Below are positions 1-7,236 of a stretch of DNA of 64,000 nucleotides, piece by piece. This DNA is from Oceanicella sp. SM1341 (GTDB taxonomy: Bacteria; Pseudomonadota; Alphaproteobacteria; Rhodobacterales; Rhodobacteraceae). The stretch spans positions 144,665 to 208,664 of the forward strand of contig NZ_QRGC01000006.1 in assembly GCF_003448965.1 (NCBI RefSeq). Reading direction: 5' to 3'. The notes beneath the pieces are model-generated. The model was not told the origin of the DNA, searched no databases, and was given only the letters and a program-made list of their open reading frames with translations. The position numbers were made by a program, and so were the translations under genes. The stretch's first letter is position 1, and every line of letters begins with the position of its first letter.

Positions 1-228
1 CTGCTGGCGGAGCTGAAGGCGGAGTTCGGCCTGTCGATGATGTTCATCACCCATGACCTGAGGGTGGCGCGCGAGATCGCGGACCGTATCATCGTGATGA
101 AGAAGGGCCTGATCGTGGAGCAGAGCGGCGCTGCCGAGCTGTTCGACGCGCCGAAGGCCGAGTACACCGCCGAGCTGCTGGCCGCGGTGCCGGGACGCGA
201 TTTCTTCGACGCCCGCGCCGCCGTCTGA
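1..228 (+). CDS. Peptide-type ABC transporter ATP-binding protein, C-terminal fragment
   Basis: Only the last 75 codons lie in the window; the frame is open from the first base. The piece carries the H-loop of an ABC ATPase (FITHDL) and a tail with AELFDAPKAEYTAELL, which is typical of DppD/DppF/OppF-type subunits that energise di- or oligopeptide (or nickel) import at the inner membrane. Walker A, signature and Walker B are outside the window, so the substrate cannot be read. The amidase follows 49 bp later on the same strand and may be the last gene of this uptake operon (inference). Confidence 0.8.
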   Translation: MLAELKAEFGLSMMFITHDLRVAREIADRIIVMKKGLIVEQSGAAELFDAPKAEYTAELLAAVPGRDFFDARAAV

Positions 229-277
229 GCCCGGCTGACGCGGCCCGCCCGGCCGCCTGGCAGAGGGGAGACGCCGC

Positions 278-1687
278 ATGAGTGACGAGCTGTGGAGCTG
301 GAGCGCCAGCGCGCTGGCGGAGGGGATCGCCGCCGGCGCCATCTCCTCGGAGGAGGCGACGGTGAGCGCCCTCGCGCGGATGGAGGCGGTGAACCCCGCC
401 ATCAACGCCGTGGTCGACCCGCTGCCCGAGGCGGCGCTGGAGGCGGCCCGCGCCGCCGATGCCGCCCGGGCCTCCGGCGCCGCCCTCGGGCCGCTGCACG
501 GCGTGCCGGTGACGGTGAAGGTCAACGTCGATTACGGCGGCCGCGCCACCACCAACGGCGTGGTGGCGCTGAAGGACAACATCGCCCCGGATGACGGCAC
601 GGTGGTGGCCAACCTGCGCGCCGCCGGCGCGGTGATCATCGGGCGCACCAACACGCCGGCCTTCTCCTACCGCTTCTTCACCGAGAACGACCTGCACGGC
701 GCCACGCGCAACCCCTGGGACGCGGGCGTCACCCCCGGCGGCTCCTCCGGCGGCGCCTCGGCCGCCACCGCCGCCGGCATCGGCGCGATGGGGCACGGCA
801 ACGACATCGGCGGCTCCATCCGCTACCCGGCCTATTGCTGCGGGCTGGTGGGGCTCAGGCCCACCTCCGGCGTGGTGCCGGCCTTCAACCCCGGCCAGGC
901 GGCCGAGCGGCCGATGGTGAGCACCATGTCCTCGGTGCAGGGGCCGCTGGCCCGCTCGGTGGCCGACATCCGCCGCAGCATGACCGCGCTCGCGCGGCGC
1001 GACGCGCGCGACCCCTGGTGGACCCCCTCCGAGCCGTTCGACGCCACGGCGGTGCGCCGGCCCTGCCGGGTGGCGGTGCTGGCCGAGGCTGAAAGCGGGC
1101 CGACCGACCCGGTGGTCTCCGCCGCCATCCGCCGCGCGGCAGGCTGGCTTTCGGACGCGGGCTACGAGGTGGAGGAGGTGGCCCCGCCCTCGCTCGACGA
1201 GGCGACCGAGCTGTGGATCCAGGTTCTGGGCAACGAGATGCTGGGCGGCATGCTCGACGCCATCCACGCCCAGGGCGACGACCGGCTGCGCAATTTCGTC
1301 GGGCTGATGACCGACCGGGTGAAGCCGCTGGAGCGGGCGGAGTTCATCACCGCCTTCTCCTCGCGCAACACCCTGCTGCGCCGCTGGCTGGGTTTCTTCG
1401 AGGAGTGGCCGCTGCTGCTCACCGCCTGTTCCTGGCAGCGCCCCTACCCCCTGGGGCATGACCAGAAGCCGCATGCCGAGCTCGGCACGCTCTTCTCCGA
1501 GATGGCGCCGATGACGGCGCCGCCCATCCTCGGCCTGCCCGGGCTCGCCGTGCCGACCGGGGCGGAGGGCGGGCTGCCGACGGGCGTGCAGATCCTCGGC
1601 GCGCGCTTCGCGGAAAACCTGATGCTCTCGGCCGGCGCGGTGATCGAGGCCCGCGCCCCGGCCATCCGGCCCGTCGACCCGCGCTGA
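278..1687 (+). CDS. Amidase (amidase signature family)
   Basis: A 469-residue enzyme of the amidase-signature family, which hydrolyses carboxamide C-N bonds with a Ser-cisSer-Lys triad. The triad can be placed: Lys81 in VTVKVNVD, the cis-Ser in GGSSGG (residues 154-159) and the nucleophile Ser180 in GNDIGGSIRYP. GND replaces the more usual GSD/GTD before the nucleophile, a small variation. Length is normal for the family and no signal peptide is seen, so it should be cytoplasmic. A GAGGGGAGA ribosome site precedes the ATG. Its position behind a peptide-type ABC ATPase suggests it acts on an imported amide, but the natural substrate cannot be told; GatA is less likely because no gatB or gatC is nearby. 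Confidence 0.9.
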   Translation: MSDELWSWSASALAEGIAAGAISSEEATVSALARMEAVNPAINAVVDPLPEAALEAARAADAARASGAALGPLHGVPVTVKVNVDYGGRATTNGVVALKDNIAPDDGTVVANLRAAGAVIIGRTNTPAFSYRFFTENDLHGATRNPWDAGVTPGGSSGGASAATAAGIGAMGHGNDIGGSIRYPAYCCGLVGLRPTSGVVPAFNPGQAAERPMVSTMSSVQGPLARSVADIRRSMTALARRDARDPWWTPSEPFDATAVRRPCRVAVLAEAESGPTDPVVSAAIRRAAGWLSDAGYEVEEVAPPSLDEATELWIQVLGNEMLGGMLDAIHAQGDDRLRNFVGLMTDRVKPLERAEFITAFSSRNTLLRRWLGFFEEWPLLLTACSWQRPYPLGHDQKPHAELGTLFSEMAPMTAPPILGLPGLAVPTGAEGGLPTGVQILGARFAENLMLSAGAVIEARAPAIRPVDPR

Positions 1688-1737
1688 GCCGTCCTCCCCC
1701 GCCGGCCCCGGACCCCCACCGGGGCAGCGCGCGCCTG

Positions 1738-1749
1738 CACGATATCGTG
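1738..1749. promoter_or_regulatory. Perfect 12-bp palindrome upstream of the AraC gene
   Basis: CACGATATCGTG is a perfect palindrome 50-61 bp past the amidase stop and about 93 bp before the chosen start of the AraC-type gene. A second, imperfect palindrome TGCACTGCAGCGCA follows at 1778-1791. Both could be regulator sites in the promoter of the AraC gene; the sequence alone does not show which protein binds. Confidence 0.4.
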
Positions 1750-1804
1750 TGCCTGGCCCGCCGCCGCGCGAACCTTTTGCACTGCAGCGCAGGTTATGCG
1801 ACCT

Positions 1805-1825
1805 TGTCGTGGCAAGTATACGACA
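1805..1825. promoter_or_regulatory. Inverted repeat (TGTCGT-N9-ACGACA) before the AraC gene start
   Basis: Six-base perfect arms TGTCGT and ACGACA are separated by nine bases; with flanks the arms extend to CCTtGTCGT/ACGACAGG. The site lies 17 bp ahead of the GTG taken as the start of the AraC-type regulator, a typical place for an autoregulatory operator. If translation began at the far upstream ATG (1749), the site would lie inside the coding sequence, which argues for the downstream start. Confidence 0.45.
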
Positions 1826-1841
1826 GGACGGGGTTACGGCA

Positions 1842-2768
1842 GTGGGAATTCACGAGACGCATATCGGTCCGGCGGCAGGCAGGCCCATGGAGCGGCGTGC
1901 CCGGCCGCCCCTGCCCGCGCCGGCTCCGGACGCGGCAGGGTTTCCGGCGGGGGCCACGGTCTCCGAGGGGCGGTTCCGTGCCGGCGGTCCGGAGGAAGCC
2001 TGCGCGCTGGTGAGCCGCATCCACGCGCTGCCCGAGCCCTTCATCGGCATCGGGACCCGCTATTCGGGGGCCGCGCTCTCCTCGCGCCACAAGCATGCCC
2101 GCGGCCAGCTCACCTGCCCGCTCACCGGCATGATCACCGTGGTGACGGACCGCGGCAGCCAGGTGGTGCCGCCCGGCCATGCGCTGTGGATCCCGCCGGG
2201 CACCATGCACCAGGTGCGGGTGCACGGGCCGGTGGAGCTGCGCAGCATCTACGTAGGCGCCGACGCGGCGCTGGAGCGCGCGGCGGACTGTGTGGTGTTC
2301 CGCGCCTCGGAGCTGCTGAAGGTGCTGATGGAGGAGGTCGTGCGCCTGCAGGAAACCGGCGCCGGGGCGGAGCATTTCGCCGCCGTGGTGACGCTGGTGA
2401 AGCAGGAGATGCGCAGCGCCGGGCGGCGCGAGCTGGCGATGCCGATGCCGAAGGACCGGCGGCTCTACCGCATCTGCCAGGCGATCCTCGCCGAGCCCGG
2501 CATCGCGCTGGGCAAGGACGATCTCGCCCGCATCGGCAACGTGAGCCGGCGCACCCTCACCCGGCTGTTCCGCAGCGAGCTGGGGATGACCTGCTCCGAG
2601 TGGCGCCAGCAGGCGCTGCTGCACGAGGCGATGGGCCGGCTCGCCACCGGCGCCTCCGTGACCACCGTTGCGCTCGACCTCGGCTACGAGAGCCCGAGCG
2701 CCTTCTCGGCGATGTTCCGCCGCGAACTGGGCTTCTGCCCGCGCGACTTCTGCCAGCGCGACGCCTGA
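1842..2768 (+). CDS. AraC family transcriptional regulator with cupin domain
   Basis: A 308-residue regulator if started at the GTG preceded by GACGGGG. The N-terminal half is a cupin-like sensor (HKHARGQL, then PPGHALWIPPGTMHQV), and the last ~100 residues are the double helix-turn-helix of AraC proteins, ending in the conserved second-helix pattern LGYESPSAFSAMFRRELG. The frame stays open upstream to an ATG at 1749, and another ATG lies at 1887; the 1749 start would absorb the inverted repeat at 1805-1825 and is disfavoured. Ligand and targets are not visible. The nearest candidate target is the convergent aldehyde dehydrogenase, but the two genes share no promoter. Confidence 0.88.
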   Translation: MGIHETHIGPAAGRPMERRARPPLPAPAPDAAGFPAGATVSEGRFRAGGPEEACALVSRIHALPEPFIGIGTRYSGAALSSRHKHARGQLTCPLTGMITVVTDRGSQVVPPGHALWIPPGTMHQVRVHGPVELRSIYVGADAALERAADCVVFRASELLKVLMEEVVRLQETGAGAEHFAAVVTLVKQEMRSAGRRELAMPMPKDRRLYRICQAILAEPGIALGKDDLARIGNVSRRTLTRLFRSELGMTCSEWRQQALLHEAMGRLATGASVTTVALDLGYESPSAFSAMFRRELGFCPRDFCQRDA

Positions 2769-2872
2769 CGCCCCTGCCGGGCGCCCGGCCCGTGCCGGTG
2801 CGCAACGGCGGGGGAAGCGTCTCCGCGCGGGGCTGCGCCCCGCACCCGGGTGCGTGCGCAGCACGCCCCCGG

Positions 2873-2895
2873 CGATTGCGGCCACGCCGCAATCG
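2873..2895. terminator. Bidirectional hairpin between AraC gene and aldehyde dehydrogenase
   Basis: CGATTGCGGC-CAC-GCCGCAATCG is a perfect 10-bp stem with a 3-nt loop in the gap between two convergent genes. There is no T-run on either side, so it may be a weak or Rho-assisted terminator. Confidence 0.5.
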
Positions 2896-2979
2896 GGAGA
2901 CGCCCGGCGCTCCGCTCCGCAACGCCCGTGCCGGGGGCCGCCGGGCGGGGGGGAGTGCTCCGACCCGCCCGGGGTGCCT

Positions 2980-4425
2980 TCACTCGGCGGCGATCCAGCC
3001 GGCCACCGATTTCACCTCGAGGAAATCCTCCACGCCCCAGGTGCCGCCCTCGCGCCCGTTGCCGGACTGCTTGTAGCCGCCGAAGGGCGCGCCGGAGGCC
3101 CGGGTGGCGCCGTTCACGTGCACCATGCCGGCCCGCAGCCGCCGCGCCACGCGCCGGGCGCGCTCGGCGTCGCCGGTCTGCACATAGGCGGAGAGGCCGT
3201 AGACCGTGTCGTTCGCGATCGCGATCGCCTCCTCCTCGCTCTCGAACGGGATGAGGGAAAGCACCGGGCCGAAGATCTCCTCGCGCGCGATGGTCATCTC
3301 GTTGGTCACGTCGGCGAACACCGTGGGGCGCACGTAGTAGCCGCGGTTGAAGCCCTCGGGCCGGCCCGGGCCGCCGGCGACCAGCCGCGCGCCCTCGGCG
3401 ATGCCCGTCTCGATCAGCCCCTGGATCTTGCCGAACTGCGCCTCGCTCACCACCGGGCCGATGTGCTTGCCGTCTTCCTTCGGGTCGCCCACCACGGTGT
3501 CGCGCGCGGTGGCGGCGGCGATCTCGACAGCCTGCTCGTAGATGCCGCGCTCCACCAGCATGCGCGAGGGCGCGTTGCAGGACTGGCCGGTATTGTTGAA
3601 GCACTGCACCACGCCGCGGCGCACGGCGGCGGCCACGTCCGAATCGGCGAAGACCAGGTTCGGGCTCTTGCCGCCCAGCTCCAGCGACACGCGCTTCACC
3701 GTGTCGGCGGCGGTCTTCGTGACCGCGATGCCGGCGCGGGTGGAGCCGGTGAGGGACATCATGTCGACGTCCGGGTGGGCGGAGAGCGCGGTGCCCACGC
3801 CCGGGCCGTCACCGTTCACCAGGTTGAACACGCCGGCGGGGAAGCCCGCCTCGTGCACCATCTCGGCCACCAGCATGGAGGAGAGCGGCGCCACCTCGGA
3901 GGGTTTCAGCACCACGGTGCAGCCGGCGCCGAGCGCCGGGGCGATCTTCAGGATCACCTGGTTCATCGGCCAGTTCCACGGCGTGATGAGCCCGCAGACC
4001 CCGATCGGCTCGAGCAGGATATGCTCGCCCATCGCGTCGTCGCGCAGCGGGCGCTCCCACTCGAACTCGGCCAGCACGCGCAGGAACGCGTCGAGATGCG
4101 CGAGGCCGGCACCGGCCTGGGCCTGGGTGGCGAGGCGGATGGGCGCGCCCATCTCGGCGCTGATCGCGGCGGCGACATCGTCGATGCGGCTGGCGTAGAT
4201 CTCGCGCAGGCGGCGCAGCAGGGCGAGGCGCTCGGCCGGCGGGGTTTCGGCCCAGGCCGGGAAGGCGCGCTTCGCCGCGGCCACCGCGCGGTCCACGTCG
4301 GCGGCGGAGCCGAGCGAGATCACCGCGCAGGGCTCCTCGGTGGCGGGGTTGATCACGTCCAGCGTGGCGGGAACGGCCGGGGAAACCCAGGCGCCGTCGA
4401 TGTAGAAATCGGTCTTGCTGAGCAT
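2980..4425 (-). CDS. NAD(P)-dependent aldehyde dehydrogenase
   Basis: A 481-residue ALDH-superfamily enzyme that oxidises an aldehyde to its acid with NAD(P)+. Key residues are present: Asn151 (PWNWPM), Lys174 (VLKPSE), the general base Glu249 (SLELGGKSPN) and the nucleophile Cys283 (TGQSCNAPSR). The C-terminal GGYKQSGNGREGG loop is also typical. The start was placed at the ATG with a strong AAGGAGG site; the frame stays open 65 codons further upstream, but that extension is Arg/Pro-rich and has no ribosome site. The gene is single and divergent from the CobW-type gene. The substrate cannot be assigned. Confidence 0.92.
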   Translation of the reverse strand: MLSKTDFYIDGAWVSPAVPATLDVINPATEEPCAVISLGSAADVDRAVAAAKRAFPAWAETPPAERLALLRRLREIYASRIDDVAAAISAEMGAPIRLATQAQAGAGLAHLDAFLRVLAEFEWERPLRDDAMGEHILLEPIGVCGLITPWNWPMNQVILKIAPALGAGCTVVLKPSEVAPLSSMLVAEMVHEAGFPAGVFNLVNGDGPGVGTALSAHPDVDMMSLTGSTRAGIAVTKTAADTVKRVSLELGGKSPNLVFADSDVAAAVRRGVVQCFNNTGQSCNAPSRMLVERGIYEQAVEIAAATARDTVVGDPKEDGKHIGPVVSEAQFGKIQGLIETGIAEGARLVAGGPGRPEGFNRGYYVRPTVFADVTNEMTIAREEIFGPVLSLIPFESEEEAIAIANDTVYGLSAYVQTGDAERARRVARRLRAGMVHVNGATRASGAPFGGYKQSGNGREGGTWGVEDFLEVKSVAGWIAAE

Positions 4426-4699
4426 CTCGATGCCCTCCTTCGTCTGGTCTTTCGGGCGGGATCCGGGCCGGTGCTCCGGGGCGGCGGCGCGGGCCGGCCG
4501 CGCCCTCCCGGGCATGCGGGCGAACGGATCGGCTCTCTGGCTTCGCTCTGCGCTGCGCTGGAGGACCGGGGCGGCAGACGCCCCGGGACGGACGTTAGGT
4601 AGCCCGCAAACAAGTGTCAAACGCGCGATGGCGGGGGCCGGCGTTGCCGCCCGGCGGGGCCTCGGCTAGGGTGCCCCCCGCATCCGAGGAGACCCCGCC

Positions 4700-5812
4700 A
4701 TGCCCGACCTGCCAGAGCGCATCCCCGTCACCATCGTCACCGGCTTTCTCGGCGCGGGCAAGACCACGCTGCTCAACCGGCTGATAGCCGCCCCCGGCTT
4801 CGGCGATACCGCGGTGATCGTGAACGAGTTCGGCGAGGTGGGGCTCGACGGCGCGCTCATAGCCCGCGCGCCGGAGGACGACCCGCGCGCGATGGCGATG
4901 ACCACCGGCTGCCTGTGCTGCACGGTTTCGGGCGACGTGCGCGCCACACTGCTGCGCCTGCGCCACGAGGCGGAAACCGGCGCCGGCCCCGCCTTTTCCC
5001 GCGTGGTGATCGAGACCACCGGCCTCGCCGACCCCGCGCCTGTGCTGGCCGGCTTCATGATCGACGACGCCATCCTCAACCGCTTCGTGCTTAACGGCGT
5101 GGTGACCGTGGTGGACGCGGTGAACGGCGACACGGTGCTCGACCGCTTCGAGGAGGCCCGCCGCCAGGCCGGGGTGGCCGACCTCGTCCTGGTCTCCAAG
5201 ACCGAGCTCGCCGCCGACCCCGCCTCCCGCGCCGAGCTCACCCGGCTGGAGGCGCGGCTCGCCGGCCTGAACGCCAACGCGCGGCTGATGCGCGCCGGCG
5301 AGGTGACCCCGCAGGACCTCTTCTCCCTCGCCGCCTTCGACCCCGCCGGAAAACCCCCCGACGTGGCCGCCTGGCTGCGCGATGCCCGCGACGGGCATGG
5401 CCATGACCATCACCACGAGCACGGGCACGGCCATGACCACGCTCATGGGCACGGGCACGCGCATCATCACCACCACGACACTTCCGCGCATGGCGACGAC
5501 ATCACCGCCTTCGGCTTCCGCGCCCGCGCGCCGCTGTCGCCCGGCGCGATCGAGATGACGGTGGACATCCTGCAGCGCAGCCTCGGGCGCGACCTGCTGC
5601 GCCTCAAGGGGCTGGTGGCGCTCGACGACGCGCCGGACCAGCCGGTGGTGGTGCACGCGGTGCAGCACCTCAGCCACCCGCCCACGCGCCTGCCGGCCTG
5701 GCCCGGGGGGCTCGCCCCGGAGAGCCGGCTGGTGGTGATCGTGGCCGGCCCCGGCCGCGCCGGCGTGGTGCAGCAGGTGCGCGCCTGCCTGCCGCAGTTC
5801 GAACCCGCCTGA
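4700..5812 (+). CDS. CobW/COG0523-family GTPase, putative metal chaperone with His-rich loop
   Basis: A 370-residue G3E GTPase. The Walker A is GFLGAGKT (15-22) and the metal-binding GCLCC motif is at 70-74; SKTE probably stands in for the NKxD base-recognition motif. Between the GTPase and the C-terminal CobW domain lies a His-rich stretch (about residues 233-266) with 18 histidines in GH/DH/HH runs, a feature of zinc- or nickel-handling members rather than of cobalamin CobW. No cobalamin gene is nearby. A GAGGAGA site precedes the ATG. No clear Zur box was seen in the 274-bp upstream gap, and the metal is inferred only from the His loop. Confidence 0.9.
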   Translation: MPDLPERIPVTIVTGFLGAGKTTLLNRLIAAPGFGDTAVIVNEFGEVGLDGALIARAPEDDPRAMAMTTGCLCCTVSGDVRATLLRLRHEAETGAGPAFSRVVIETTGLADPAPVLAGFMIDDAILNRFVLNGVVTVVDAVNGDTVLDRFEEARRQAGVADLVLVSKTELAADPASRAELTRLEARLAGLNANARLMRAGEVTPQDLFSLAAFDPAGKPPDVAAWLRDARDGHGHDHHHEHGHGHDHAHGHGHAHHHHHDTSAHGDDITAFGFRARAPLSPGAIEMTVDILQRSLGRDLLRLKGLVALDDAPDQPVVVHAVQHLSHPPTRLPAWPGGLAPESRLVVIVAGPGRAGVVQQVRACLPQFEPA

Positions 5813-5958
5813 GCGGCGCGCATGCGGACGGCGCTGTCCTGAGGGGTATGGCCAGGCGGCCGTGTGACCGGGCGCACGCGGGCCGCGCCGGCTCTCTTGC
5901 CGCCGGGCCTTGCCCCGGCCTATCCTCGCCGCCCGACTACCCGCCGAGGAGACTGACC

Positions 5959-6738
5959 GTGGCGCTTTCCGACTGGTTCCGTGACGAGCCCGCCCCCGTG
6001 GCCCCCCGGCGCTCCGGCCCCGTGCAGGTGGGCTGGCTGCTGGCCGATGCGAAGGGCGGTGTGGTCTACGACCCGCCGGAGCGCGTGCGCTCGGCCGAGA
6101 TGAACCGCACCCATGCGAAATCCGCCTCGCGCTGCCCGGCGGTGATCAACATGGAGAGCCGCTACTTCATGATCCGCTGCCCCTTCGACCTGCACCTGCG
6201 CTTCGTGCGCTCGAAGGAGGGCAAGCCCGCCATCCGCAACATGCTGGGCGAGGCGAGCCCGGTGCGCTCCTCCAAGCTCGCGCAGCTCATCCATGTCACC
6301 GGCGAGGCGGAGTGGCGCTACCGCGACCGCCCCACCATCCAGGTGACCCTGCCCTACATGTTCCTGGCCGACGAGCCGGTGTACATGACCCAGCTCTCGG
6401 CCTTCATGCATTACCGAAAGGAGCAGCTGCCGGGCACCATCTTCGGCGGGCGCTTCCCCATCCACCTCTGGCCGCGGCCGCTGATGTGGGCCTTCGAGTG
6501 GCACGAGCCGGAAAAGGACATCGTGCTGCGCCGCGGCGAGCCCTGGTTCTACTGCAGCTTCGAGACCGAGCCGCAGGACCGCGCGGTGCAGCTCGTCGAG
6601 GCGCAGCGCACCCCGGAGCTGGAGGCGCATATCGACCATGTCTCCGGCGCGGTGAACTACGTGAACCAGACCTTCTCGCTGTTCCGCGCGGCCGCCGCCC
6701 ACCGCCCCGAGACGCTGCTGGTGCCGGTGAAGCGCTGA
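5959..6738 (+). CDS. Conserved protein of unknown function
   Basis: A 259-residue protein starting at a GTG 7 bp after a GAGGAGA site; longer in-frame starts upstream have no ribosome site. It has no signal peptide or membrane segment. It contains several acidic and aromatic clusters (FEWHEPEKDI, PWFYCSFETEPQ) but no catalytic motif I recognise. The even codon use and high proportion of structured sequence argue that it is a real, conserved alphaproteobacterial gene. It converges on the YrhK-like gene with only 3 bp between the stop codons. Confidence 0.8.
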   Translation: MALSDWFRDEPAPVAPRRSGPVQVGWLLADAKGGVVYDPPERVRSAEMNRTHAKSASRCPAVINMESRYFMIRCPFDLHLRFVRSKEGKPAIRNMLGEASPVRSSKLAQLIHVTGEAEWRYRDRPTIQVTLPYMFLADEPVYMTQLSAFMHYRKEQLPGTIFGGRFPIHLWPRPLMWAFEWHEPEKDIVLRRGEPWFYCSFETEPQDRAVQLVEAQRTPELEAHIDHVSGAVNYVNQTFSLFRAAAAHRPETLLVPVKR

Positions 6739-6741
6739 GCC

Positions 6742-7023
6742 TCACTCCTCGGCGCGGCGGGCCAGCGTGTCGAGGCTGCCGGCGCGCCAGTAGTGCAGCT
6801 CGCGCACCAGCCGGATCGTGGGCTTGAGCGCGAAGCACACCGAGCCGATGACGAAGAGCCAGGTGCCGGCGGTCTGGGTGGCCTCGCGGAAGAACAGGAA
6901 GCTGCCGGCGAGAAACAGCAGCGCCGCGGAAAAATCCACCGCGGTGTAGGCTATCTCGTAGGCGGCGTAGATCTTCTGGTTGCGCTGGCCGGAGAAGCGG
7001 GTCTTCGGGTCGAAGAGTTTCAC
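6742..7023 (-). CDS. YrhK-like small membrane protein
   Basis: A 93-residue protein beginning at a GTG behind an AGGAGG ribosome site; the frame continues upstream as a long antisense frame, but that is not coding. Two hydrophobic segments (around FSAALLFLAGSFLFF and TWLFVIGSVCFAL) are followed by a short basic tail, RLVRELHYWRAG. This pattern fits the YrhK family, whose function is unknown. The gene is divergent from pyruvate carboxylase across a 213-bp gap. Confidence 0.75.
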   Translation of the reverse strand: MKLFDPKTRFSGQRNQKIYAAYEIAYTAVDFSAALLFLAGSFLFFREATQTAGTWLFVIGSVCFALKPTIRLVRELHYWRAGSLDTLARRAEE

Positions 7024-7121
7024 GGGGCGTGGTCCTCCTGTCTGGTGCGGTGCCGGGGCGACGGGCCCATGATAGCGGCCCGGGAGAGTGCGGCAACCCG
7101 CGCTCCCGCCCCTCCCGGCGC

Positions 7122-7151
7122 TTGACATCCTGCCGGTTTGCAACAGCAATA
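7122..7151 (+). promoter_or_regulatory. Candidate promoter of pyruvate carboxylase
   Basis: A consensus -35 box TTGACA is followed after 17-18 bp by the weak -10 candidates AGCAAT/GCAATA, about 90 bp before the pyc start. Only the -35 element is convincing. Confidence 0.35.
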
Positions 7152-7236
7152 CCCAGTTGAATCCGTTGTGCATTGCGGCAGGCGCTTCGGCACCGCCGCA
7201 TGGCGACAGAAACAAGAACAAGGGGATAGGAAGACG

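Noticed and set aside
2668..4602. 644-codon open frame antisense to the aldehyde dehydrogenase
   Set aside because: Mirror frame of a clear ALDH gene; no domain, start within the AraC gene.
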